DNA of 46,983 nt, taken from NCBI GenBank assembly GCA_041569895.1, contig JBFFXF010000015.1, forward strand, positions 1 to 46,983, in the 5' to 3' direction. Origin of the DNA: JBFFXF01 sp041569895. Its GTDB lineage: Bacteria > Planctomycetota > UBA8108 > JACQVS01. Position numbers and translations under genes: made by a program. Below are positions 26,095-33,008 of the stretch, piece by piece; position 1 is the stretch's first letter, and every line of letters starts with the position of its first letter. The notes under the pieces are model-generated. The model was not told the DNA's origin and made no database searches. It saw only the letters and a list, made by a program, of their open reading frames with translations.

Positions 26095-27483
26095 TCACAC
26101 CGTCCGCGAGTACCTCGCGCCGGTCGGTGGGGAGCGGAGGGCGCGGTCGAACACCATGGCGATGTTTCTGAGGAAGAGACGGCCGCGTTCGGTGACGCGC
26201 AGGTGGAATCGGCCGTCATCCCGTTCGATCTCGACGAGGCCGTCGCGCTCGAGGTCGGGGATGCCATCGAGCTCAACCGCGAAGTGCTCGTCGAACCGGA
26301 TGCCGAAGCGCTCCTCGACGTCGTCCGCGGTGACGCGGAGGTTGCAGAGGACCTCGTGAATCACGTGGCGGCGGACGACGTCGTCGGGTTCGCACACGCA
26401 ACCGCGCTCGATCGGCAGCTCGCCGCGTGCGAGGCGGCGCGAGTAGGGGGCGAGCTTCTTCTCGTTCTGGAAATACCCGCTGCCGAGGTCGCCGATCGAG
26501 CTGACCCCGATGCCCAGCACCCGAGTGCCGCGAAACGGCGTGTAGCCCATGAAGCTGCGGCCGAGGCGGCCCTCTCTCTGGCTGACGGAGAGCTCGTCGG
26601 TCTCGAGCGCGAAGTGGTCCATGCCGATGTGACGATAGCCGGCTGCAGTCAATCGCGCGTGGGCGAGCAGGTGGAGGCGCAGCCTCTCGTCTGCTTCCGG
26701 CAGCGACGTCGCGTCGATGGCGCGCTGGTTCGGCCGCATCCACGGGACGTGCGCGTAGCCGTACACGGCGAGGCGGTCGGGTCGCATCGACACGATGTCC
26801 TCGAGGGTGCGCTCGAAGCGCTCCGGAGTCTGCCGCGGCAGTCCGTAGACGAGGTCGATGTTGACGCCGCGAAAGCCGAGGTCGCGGCAGCGCTCGAACG
26901 TTCGCACGGTCTCGTCGCGGCTCTGATGTCGGCCGATCGCCTCCTGCACCTCCGGCGACGTGTCCTGGACGCCCAGGCTGACCCGCGACGCTCCGAGCGC
27001 GCGCAGGGAGATGAGATGCTCGTCCGTGGTGACGCGCGGGTCGATCTCGACCGCGGTCTCCGTCGCCCCGTCGAGGACGAACGCCTCGCCGATCGCCTCG
27101 AACAGCGCGCGGAGCTCATCCACCGCGAGGTACGTCGGCGTGCCGCCCCCGAGGTGGCAGCTCTCCAGCCGCGGCGCGCGGCCCAGGGTCCGTGCGAGAA
27201 GCGCCATCTCCTCGCGGAGCGCGCTCACGTACGGCCCGGCCACCTCGTGGCGCCGAGTCGGGATCACGTGACAGCCGCAGTAGTGACAGCGCTCGTCGCA
27301 GAACGGGACGTGGACGTAGAGCGAGAGTCGCGCGTCGTGCGGCAGCCGGCCGAGCGCCGACACGTACTCCTCTGCGCCCACCTCCGGCGTGAACGCCAGC
27401 GCCGTGGGGTAGCTGGTGTAGCGCGGACCGGGCCGATCGTACTTGCGCACCAGCGCGAGCAGCGCCTCGTCGTGGTCCAGCAT
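26095..27483 (-). CDS. hemN: Oxygen-independent coproporphyrinogen III oxidase (radical SAM)
   Basis: The 462-residue protein is close to the size of E. coli HemN (457). It catalyses oxidative decarboxylation of coproporphyrinogen III to protoporphyrinogen IX in heme synthesis without oxygen, in the cytoplasm. RPGPRYTSYPTA near residues 17-28 is characteristic of true HemN rather than the HemW chaperone family. The radical-SAM cysteines are C62, C66 and C69 (CDERCHYC), with the additional HemN-type cysteine C71. GGGTPT follows, and IDLVYGLPRQT is the expected later motif. The start at 27483 (MLDHDEALLALVRKYD) fits the family; the frame is open further upstream, but that part is shadow sequence. 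The gene is divergent from the helical-repeat/gshB unit across a 317-base gap. Confidence 0.95.
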   Translation of the reverse strand: MLDHDEALLALVRKYDRPGPRYTSYPTALAFTPEVGAEEYVSALGRLPHDARLSLYVHVPFCDERCHYCGCHVIPTRRHEVAGPYVSALREEMALLARTLGRAPRLESCHLGGGTPTYLAVDELRALFEAIGEAFVLDGATETAVEIDPRVTTDEHLISLRALGASRVSLGVQDTSPEVQEAIGRHQSRDETVRTFERCRDLGFRGVNIDLVYGLPRQTPERFERTLEDIVSMRPDRLAVYGYAHVPWMRPNQRAIDATSLPEADERLRLHLLAHARLTAAGYRHIGMDHFALETDELSVSQREGRLGRSFMGYTPFRGTRVLGIGVSSIGDLGSGYFQNEKKLAPYSRRLARGELPIERGCVCEPDDVVRRHVIHEVLCNLRVTADDVEERFGIRFDEHFAVELDGIPDLERDGLVEIERDDGRFHLRVTERGRLFLRNIAMVFDRALRSPPTGARYSRTV

Positions 27484-27800
27484 GGGAGCGCTCCGCAAAC
27501 AGTCCACCGAGGAGAAATCCGGATCGGGCGGGATATTCCCCGGCCGGGCGCCGGGGCCGCTCCACGGACCCCGTCGGGCTATATAGGGTTCTCCCTCCCG
27601 TTGACATCGTTCGGGAGGAGTACAGCAGACGCCGTGCCACGGAATCTGTTCTCGCGGTACGGCCCGCGCGTCGATCCGCGGACGCCCTTGACCGACTCCT
27701 TCCAAGAGAGTAGGACTGCAGGGCTGATTCCCTGTGCAGCGCGGCGCGGAGGGCCGGCCGATTGGCGGCTGGTAAACAGACGACGAATCAGAAGTTGACA
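27484..27800. other. Divergent intergenic region hemN / helical-repeat gene
   Basis: No gene is supported in these 317 bases. It should contain promoters for both directions. An AT island with the palindrome CTATATAG (27579-27586) is the best -10-like sequence and can serve either strand. TTGACA occurs at 27601-27606 on the plus strand but has no convincing -10 partner. A hairpin CAGGG-CTGATT-CCCTG (27719-27734), extended by CTGCA/TGCAG arms, lies about 65 bases before the downstream ATG. No known riboswitch was recognised. Confidence 0.45.
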
Positions 27801-29012
27801 ATGGACGCCACGGTGACCGAGACGAAGACACGACGCCCCGCGCCGGCGCGTCTTGCGGATATCGAGCGGGCGCTCGATCGCGGTGATCTCGACGTCGCGA
27901 GCACCGGCCTCGCGTCGCTCGAGCTGCCCCCTGCCGACGAGCTCCACGAGCTCAAACGCGCCCTGCGCGTCGCCACCGAGATCGGGCATGCCGATCTCTG
28001 CTGGCGGCTTCTCGAGCGCATGGCGGAGTCGCCCCGGGGCGGTCTCGCGGCGCGGCTGATCGAGGCCGAGCACTGGATCGCGGTCGATCGGCCGGAACGC
28101 GCTCGCCGGGTCCTCGCGGCCTCGCCCCCCGGCGGAAACGGCCCGGGCGGCAACATCGTCGTGCCCGCCCTGCGCGCCGTGCTCGCGCGCTTCGCGCCGG
28201 CGGTGGACGAAACGGCTCTCGAAGGAGCACCCGGAGCAGCACGGGCTGGAGAGGGCAACGGCGGCCAGTCGAGGCCGGCGCGGATCGGCTCGCGGCGCCC
28301 GCCCCCGCTCGAGATCGAGCCGCACATCCTCTGGTTCGAGCCCGCGCTCACGGCGCTCCTCTTTTACCTCGAGCGCGAGGTCGAGCGCCTCGAGCCGACG
28401 CGCGCCGTCCACGAGGCCAGAACCACGCTCTTCCGACCCGATTTCCGGCCGGAGACCTGTCCGCGTCCGCGTCGCGGGCTGGTGGCTCGGGTCACCGAGC
28501 CGTTTCGCAAGCCGCTCGCGCGCGAGCGTGCCCGCCGGGAGTACGAGGTCGACATGCGGCTCCACCTCGGCGACCTCCCCGGCGCGCTCTCCCTGCTGCG
28601 CGAGTGGCTCGAGACCGATCCGGACGCCTTCGGCGGCAAGCCGTCCTTCGAGGACCCGCGCAACTCGCTCGTGGTCTCGATCCTCCACGTGCTCGATCGC
28701 TTCGACGAGGTCGTCGAGCATATCGAGTCGCTCCAGATCGAATCACTGGTCGAGAGCGCCCCGGAGGCGGTGCCGATCCTCGCGTACGCACGGCTCGCTC
28801 GCGGCGAGCTCGGCGCGGCGGAGAGCCTGCTCGATGCGGCGCTCACTGCGCACGCCGGCACCGCGGACATCGCACACCTGCGCGGCATCGCGTTCCTGCG
28901 CCGGGGCCAGACCGCTCGCGCCGTGGCGTGGTTCCGCCGTGCGTCGCTCTGGAACGACATCGACGTCGTCGAGCTCGTCCGCAAGGAGCTCAAGCTGCCG
29001 GGCGTCTCATGA
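27801..29012 (+). CDS. Uncharacterised helical-repeat (TPR-like) protein upstream of gshB
   Basis: I do not recognise a named family. From ATG 27801 (MDATVTETKTRRP) the product has 403 residues; a TTG at 27762 would add 13 more. It is rich in paired amphipathic helices. The stretch from about 250 on (YEVDMRLHLGDLPGALSLL, then YARLARGELGAAESLL, then LRGIAFLRRGQTARAVAWF) has the alternating small-residue pattern of tetratricopeptide repeats. No signal peptide or membrane segment is seen, so it is probably a cytoplasmic protein-binding scaffold. Its stop overlaps the gshB start by four bases (ATGA), which implies translational coupling. A link to glutathione metabolism is therefore suggested but not shown. 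Confidence 0.72.
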   Translation: MDATVTETKTRRPAPARLADIERALDRGDLDVASTGLASLELPPADELHELKRALRVATEIGHADLCWRLLERMAESPRGGLAARLIEAEHWIAVDRPERARRVLAASPPGGNGPGGNIVVPALRAVLARFAPAVDETALEGAPGAARAGEGNGGQSRPARIGSRRPPPLEIEPHILWFEPALTALLFYLEREVERLEPTRAVHEARTTLFRPDFRPETCPRPRRGLVARVTEPFRKPLARERARREYEVDMRLHLGDLPGALSLLREWLETDPDAFGGKPSFEDPRNSLVVSILHVLDRFDEVVEHIESLQIESLVESAPEAVPILAYARLARGELGAAESLLDAALTAHAGTADIAHLRGIAFLRRGQTARAVAWFRRASLWNDIDVVELVRKELKLPGVS

Positions 29013-29974
29013 GGTTCCTCGTCATCGGCGATCCCCTCGAGGGCCTGCTCCCCGCGACCGACACGGGGCTGACGATCGCTCGCGAGTCGCTGCTGCGCGG
29101 ACACGAGGTGCACTGGGCCGTTCCGTCCGACGTCGTCCTCGCAGGCACCGAGCCGGTGGCGCGGACGTGTCGGCTGCGACCGTTCGAGCGCGGCGCGCGC
29201 GCGCTCCACGGCGACGTCGACGACGCGGGTCCGGTCGCCGACTTCGACGTCGTGTGGGTGCGCAAGGACCCGCCGGTCGACTGGCGCTACGTATCGCTCT
29301 GCTGGCTGCTGACGACAGTCGAGACGCGCACCCTCGTCGTCAACCGGCCGTCGTTGCTCGTCAGGCTTCACGAGAAGATGGTGCAGTTCGACGCGGTCGC
29401 GGCGGGTTTCCTCCGCGAGGACGAGGTCGCGCCGGCGTGGCTGCTCACCGGACCCGAGACGCCGCTCCCGGAGCAGAGGAGCCCGCACGGGTGGATCACC
29501 AAGCCGTGGCTCGGCCACGGCGGCCGCGACGTGGCGCGCTGGGACTCGCTCGAGGAGGTCGCAGCGGCCCGCGATCGGCTCCTTGCGGATGGGTCGTTCG
29601 TCGTCCTGCAGCCGTTCTATCCCGAGGTCACGGGCGACACCGGCGACCGCCGCCTGTTCTACGTCGACGGCGAGTACGCCGGAGACTTCGTCCGCCGCCC
29701 CGCCAGGGGCTCGATCGAGGCAAACCTCGCCCGCGGCGGCTCCGCGCACCTCGTCAACCTGACACGCGACGAAAGAAAGACAGTCGACCGCCTCGGCGAG
29801 TATCTCGAGTCGGTCGGCATCGTCCTCGCCGGCGCCGACCTGATCGCCGGCCGCATCACCGAGGTCAACATCACGGCCCCGACGGGCCTCGAAACCCTGC
29901 AGGACCTCACGGGAGCACGCCTCGGGAAGCGGCTGGTGGAGGTGGTGGAGGGGATGGTGGCGGGAAAAGAGTGA
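29009..29974 (+). CDS. gshB: Glutathione synthetase (prokaryotic ATP-grasp type)
   Basis: The 321-residue protein matches the length and motif order of bacterial GshB, which ligates glycine to gamma-glutamylcysteine using ATP in the cytoplasm. Visible family motifs are FDVVWVRKDPPVDWRYVS near 78-95, LVVNRPSLLVRLHEKM, ITKPWLGHGGRDV (nucleotide-binding loop), RRLFYVDGEYA, SIEANLARGG and TEVNITAPTGL near the C-terminus, which carries the metal-binding Glu and Asn. It overlaps the preceding gene by four bases and is followed, after a 199-base repeat-filled gap, by a glyoxalase II gene that acts on a glutathione thioester. No gshA is in the window. Confidence 0.92.
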   Translation: MRFLVIGDPLEGLLPATDTGLTIARESLLRGHEVHWAVPSDVVLAGTEPVARTCRLRPFERGARALHGDVDDAGPVADFDVVWVRKDPPVDWRYVSLCWLLTTVETRTLVVNRPSLLVRLHEKMVQFDAVAAGFLREDEVAPAWLLTGPETPLPEQRSPHGWITKPWLGHGGRDVARWDSLEEVAAARDRLLADGSFVVLQPFYPEVTGDTGDRRLFYVDGEYAGDFVRRPARGSIEANLARGGSAHLVNLTRDERKTVDRLGEYLESVGIVLAGADLIAGRITEVNITAPTGLETLQDLTGARLGKRLVEVVEGMVAGKE

Positions 29975-29990
29975 AGTGCGGGATCCGTCT

Positions 29991-30160
29991 CGGAAGTCGG
30001 AGTCGGTCATCGGAATCGGAATCGGACATCGGAATCGGAGTCGGTCCTCTGCCTCTGATCTCTGACTCTGACCTCTGAGCTCTGAGCTTCGGGCAGGGGC
30101 ACGGGCACGGGACCGGGACCGGGAACGGGAACGGGAACGGGAACGGGAACGGGCCCGAGA
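29991..30160 (-). repeat. Composite intergenic element C (minus orientation), gshB-gloB gap
   Basis: Read on the minus strand, hexamers at 30160-30089 (CCCGTT five times, CCCGGT and CCCGTG) lead to CCCGAAG, then AGAG-type words CTCAGAG, GTCAGAG and ATCAGAG (30088-30046), then GATTCC/GACTCC hexamers (30045-29991). On the plus strand the first module is eleven GGG runs with three-base loops, a canonical G-quadruplex pattern that would be in the mRNA if gshB and gloB are cotranscribed. The tract begins 16 bases after the gshB stop and ends shortly before the gloB Shine-Dalgarno AAGGTGAG. Confidence 0.85.
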
Positions 30161-30173
30161 ACGAAGGTGAGCC

Positions 30174-30947
30174 ATGGACATCATCACGCTGCCCATCTTG
30201 CGCGACAATTACACCTACCTCCTCCACGACCCGCCGACCCGGACCACCGCTGTCGTCGACCCCGCTGAAGCGGCGCCCGTGCTGGAGCAGCTCGCTTCGC
30301 TCGGGTGGGAGCTCTCGCTCGTGCTCTCGACGCACCACCACCCGGATCACGTCGGCGGGAACCTCGAGATCAAGCGCGCGACGGGATGCACCATCGTCGG
30401 TCCGGCGGCGGAGCGCGCGCGCATACCCGGTCTCGACGTCGCCGTGTCGAGCGGCGACCGTGTCGAGGTCGGCGGATCGGTGGCTGCCGTTTTCGAGACG
30501 CCGGGGCACACGTCCGGCCACATCACCTACTGGTTCGAGGGGGGCGGCGCGGTCTTTTGCGGCGATGTGCTCTTCGCGATGGGATGCGGCCGCCTCTTCG
30601 AGGGCTCGCCGGGCGAGATGTGGCGCTCGCTCCAGAAGCTCGCCGCGCTTCCCGGCGAGACGCTGGTTCATTGCGGGCACGAGTACACGCAGTCGAACGC
30701 GCGCTTCGCGCTGTCGGTCGAGCCGGGGAACGAGGACCTGCGCGACCGGTCGGCGCGCGTCGACGCCGCACGGGCTCGGGGCGAGCCGACGGTGCCGTTC
30801 ACCATCGCCGAGGAGCTCCGCACCAACCCGTTCCTGAGACCGCAGAGCCTCGAGATCAGAGGCGCCCTCGGCCTCGGCGACGACCCGGACGCCGCCAGCG
30901 ACGTCGAGGTCTTCGCGGCGCTGCGGTCACGGAAGGATCGGTTTTGA
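30174..30947 (+). CDS. gloB: Hydroxyacylglutathione hydrolase (glyoxalase II)
   Basis: The 257-residue protein is a metallo-beta-lactamase-fold hydrolase that splits S-D-lactoylglutathione to D-lactate and glutathione in the cytoplasm. It opens with the family signature PILRDNYTYLL. The dinuclear metal site is visible as THHHPDHVGGN (residues 53-63), ETPGHTSGH near 109-117, FCGDVLFAMGCGR near 127-139 and HCGHEYT near 167-173. The length matches E. coli GloB (251) and the C-terminal substrate-binding part is present (NPFLR). The start ATG 30174 has a good Shine-Dalgarno (AAGGTGAG). Its position after gshB makes glutathione-dependent methylglyoxal detoxification the natural role. Confidence 0.93.
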   Translation: MDIITLPILRDNYTYLLHDPPTRTTAVVDPAEAAPVLEQLASLGWELSLVLSTHHHPDHVGGNLEIKRATGCTIVGPAAERARIPGLDVAVSSGDRVEVGGSVAAVFETPGHTSGHITYWFEGGGAVFCGDVLFAMGCGRLFEGSPGEMWRSLQKLAALPGETLVHCGHEYTQSNARFALSVEPGNEDLRDRSARVDAARARGEPTVPFTIAEELRTNPFLRPQSLEIRGALGLGDDPDAASDVEVFAALRSRKDRF

Positions 30948-30961
30948 CCGGCGGGGCCCTG

Positions 30962-31191
30962 GTTCCCGTCCCCGTTCCCGTGCCCGTGCCCGTGCCCGGG
31001 CCCGGGCCCGAAAGCGCTCGGGGTCGCGTTTGTGTCCGGCGTCGGGGCCGGGTGATCGGAGTCCGAGACCGAGACCGAGGCCGATGGCCGATGACCGATG
31101 ACCGACTCCGACACCGACACCGACTCCGACACCGATTCCGATTCGGATTCCGATGACCGATACCGATTCCGATCCCGAGGCCGATACCGAT
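30962..31191 (+). repeat. Composite intergenic element D, after gloB
   Basis: CCCGTN and CCCGGG hexamers (30962-31010) start 14 bases after the gloB stop. A 44-base core (31007-31050), 75% identical by eye to the core at 32047-32090, begins CCCGAAAGCGCTCGG and ends GTCGGGGCCG. GAGACC words (31063-31078) and a long CCGATTCCGAC-type hexamer tract (31081-31191) follow. Frames through it give Ser-Glu or Ser-Asp strings and are not real genes. Confidence 0.85.
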
Positions 31192-31225
31192 ACAACGACC
31201 CCGTGTCCTGCGTTACACTTCTCCC

Positions 31226-31999
31226 ATGTCCGAGGATCAGCCCTCGACCACGTCAGACATTGAAGCCTTTGTTGCCGCGTTCGATCCGGGGCGTGTTCTT
31301 TTTCACGGTAACGGTGTCCTCGCGGTGGACAAGCCGGCGGGGTTGCCGGTGCATGCGAGCGGCGCGGGGGAGCTCGGGCTCGGCGAGCTGCTCGCCGAGT
31401 GGGCGCGGATCCACCCGGGCGTCCTCGACATCCGACCGGGGAAACCCGTGCATCCCGCGCATCTCCTCGACCGCGAGGCGTCCGGCGTCGTGCTCTTCGG
31501 GTTGAAGACGGCGACCCGCAAGCGCCTGCAGGCGCTCTTCGCCGCCGGCGACGTGCCGCGCAGGTCGATCGCCCTGGTGTCCGGACCGGTCGAGGAGTCG
31601 GGCGAGCTGCACGGCCGCGTGCGCAGCAAGCTGCGCGGTCGCACGCGCATGATGAAGGCGTCGATCGCGTACCGGCGCATCCATGGCGACGATCGCCTCA
31701 GCCTCGTCGAGGTCGAGCCATCGCGCGGCCGCACCCATCAACTGCGCGCCCTCTTCGCCGCCGCCGGACGCCCGCTCGCCGGCGACCTGCGCTACGGCCG
31801 GCGAAAACCCGCGCGACAGTTCCGCGAGCGGTTCGACGTCGACCGCGCCATGCTCCACGTCCTCGAGCTCGAGCTCCCCGAGGAGATCGCCGGCGCGAGA
31901 CTCGTCCTCAGGGCGCCGATCCCGGCGGATTTCGAGCGGGTGTTCGAGCGCAAGGGGTGGGATCGGGGGGGTATTGCGGAGAAGCTCGCGGGGACTTGA
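31226..31999 (+). CDS. RluA-family RNA pseudouridine synthase
   Basis: The 257-residue protein isomerises uridine to pseudouridine in rRNA or tRNA. NGVLAVDKPAGLPVH near residues 30-44 is the family opening motif. The catalytic Asp is D82 in HLLDREASGVVLF, and SLVEVEPSRGRTHQLR followed by GRPLAGDLRYG are the usual later motifs. The motif is normally HRLD; here Leu81 replaces the Arg that helps flip the target base. No S4 domain precedes the catalytic part, so the exact target (RluA-, RluC/D- or TruC-like) cannot be assigned. The gene is bounded by repeat elements D and E on both sides, which suggests a single-gene transcription unit. Confidence 0.88.
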   Translation: MSEDQPSTTSDIEAFVAAFDPGRVLFHGNGVLAVDKPAGLPVHASGAGELGLGELLAEWARIHPGVLDIRPGKPVHPAHLLDREASGVVLFGLKTATRKRLQALFAAGDVPRRSIALVSGPVEESGELHGRVRSKLRGRTRMMKASIAYRRIHGDDRLSLVEVEPSRGRTHQLRALFAAAGRPLAGDLRYGRRKPARQFRERFDVDRAMLHVLELELPEEIAGARLVLRAPIPADFERVFERKGWDRGGIAEKLAGT

Positions 32000-32006
32000 T
32001 CCCTCT

Positions 32007-32235
32007 CGGACCCGGACCCGGACCCGGTCCCGGACCCGGTCCCGTGCCCGAAAACGCTCGGCGTCGTTCGCGTTCTCGCCGTCGGGGCCGATCGCGAGGA
32101 GTCAGAGACCGAGACCGACAACAGAGACCAGAGACCAGAGGTCCGAGACCGATGTCCGATTCCGATTCCGACACCGACTCCGACCCCGACTCCGATGACC
32201 GATGCCGACTCCGACCCCGATTCCGATTCCGATGG
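32007..32235 (+). repeat. Composite intergenic element E, after the pseudouridine synthase gene
   Basis: This is the most complete copy. It has CCCGGA/CCCGGT/CCCGTG hexamers (32007-32050) from 7 bases after the stop codon, a 44-base core (32047-32090, CCCGAAAACGCTCGG to GTCGGGGCCG), AGAGACC heptamers (32103-32145), and CCGATTCCGAC hexamers (32150-32235). Module order and orientation equal those of element D. Confidence 0.85.
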
Positions 32236-32249
32236 TCACACCCTCTCAC

Positions 32250-32276
32250 TCTGCGTAATCTGCGAAATCTGCGTTC
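32250..32276. repeat. Three tandem TCTGCGNNN 9-mers
   Basis: TCTGCGTAA, TCTGCGAAA and TCTGCGTTC follow directly after element E. They form a separate word from the hexamer modules. The rest of the gap to 32320 shows nothing recognisable. Confidence 0.55.
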
Positions 32277-32320
32277 CCGTCCTCGTCGGCCTTCGTCCGC
32301 GCCTTCGGCTCTGACTGTGT

Positions 32321-32995
32321 CTACGACGGCAAGATCAACCCCCCCGCCGTACGTCGGGGGCCCCCGCGCTCCCCCCGATCGCCATGCAATGCGCGGAAGT
32401 CGTCCTCGCTGAAGCCGAAGTCGCGGGTCGGGTCCATCGGCTCGAAGAAGTGGGTGACCTCGTCGAAGTAGCGGGCGGGTGACTCGCCGGCGGCGTTGCG
32501 GACGTGGCGGGCCAGCGCGTCGAGGACGCGGAGGCGGTCGCGGGAGCCGAAGGCGGGGCCGGTCTGGTAACGCTCGCTCTTCTCGATGCGGTCATGGAGG
32601 TAGGCGGTCAGCGGGTCGGATTCGCCGCCCGGAATGTACACCGGCGAGAGCATCCCCTTGAGTCCCTCGAGGGCGCGCCCGATGCCCGCATCGTCGAGGC
32701 CGCCATACGTCGTCGCGAACGCGTAGAGGTCCGCGTGGAGCATCAGGGCGAAGTCGAATTCGGCGCGATCCGAGAAGATGGCGCCGAGCTCCTCGAGGAA
32801 CTTCCGGCCGCGTGTCCGCGAGCGCTCGTGGCGGCGCTCGCTCTGGTAGGTCTCGCCCTCGAGGTACTGGCAGTCCGGCGGGCAGGCGATCGACTTCAGC
32901 CGGTGCTCGCCGCAGCAACGCGAGCAGATGAGCGTCGCGAGCGCCGGGCACTGGCGCTTCCCCTTCCTGGTCTCGCACTTCGGACAGCGACTCAT
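32321..32995 (-). CDS. Uncharacterised Cys-rich zinc-binding-type protein downstream of mfd
   Basis: The predicted protein has 224 residues from ATG 32995, which sits 5 bases after a strong AGGAGG and 13 bases after the mfd stop. Its N-terminus carries nine potential metal ligands: C4, C7, C16, C24, C27, C28, H31, C38 and C42 (CPKC, CPALATLICSRCCG, CPPDCQYLEG). This looks like a cross-brace zinc module known from uncharacterised bacterial proteins. The remainder is helical, with no membrane segment. The reading frame extends far upstream inside mfd, but that part is antisense-type shadow. The function is unknown; tight linkage suggests cotranscription with mfd, possibly in DNA repair or transcription. 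The C-terminus ends in low-complexity Gly/Arg. Confidence 0.75.
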   Translation of the reverse strand: MSRCPKCETRKGKRQCPALATLICSRCCGEHRLKSIACPPDCQYLEGETYQSERRHERSRTRGRKFLEELGAIFSDRAEFDFALMLHADLYAFATTYGGLDDAGIGRALEGLKGMLSPVYIPGGESDPLTAYLHDRIEKSERYQTGPAFGSRDRLRVLDALARHVRNAAGESPARYFDEVTHFFEPMDPTRDFGFSEDDFRALHGDRGERGGPRRTAGGLILPS

Positions 32996-33008
32996 CCTGC
33001 CTCCTGCG

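Noticed and set aside
27580..27626. TTGACA at 27601 as a plus-strand -35 box
   Set aside because: No -10-like hexamer lies 15-19 bases downstream, so no promoter is called.
30668..31195. Frame giving Ser-Glu and Ser-Val strings through element D
   Set aside because: It is a direct translation of the intergenic hexamers with no conserved start or family; treated as non-coding.
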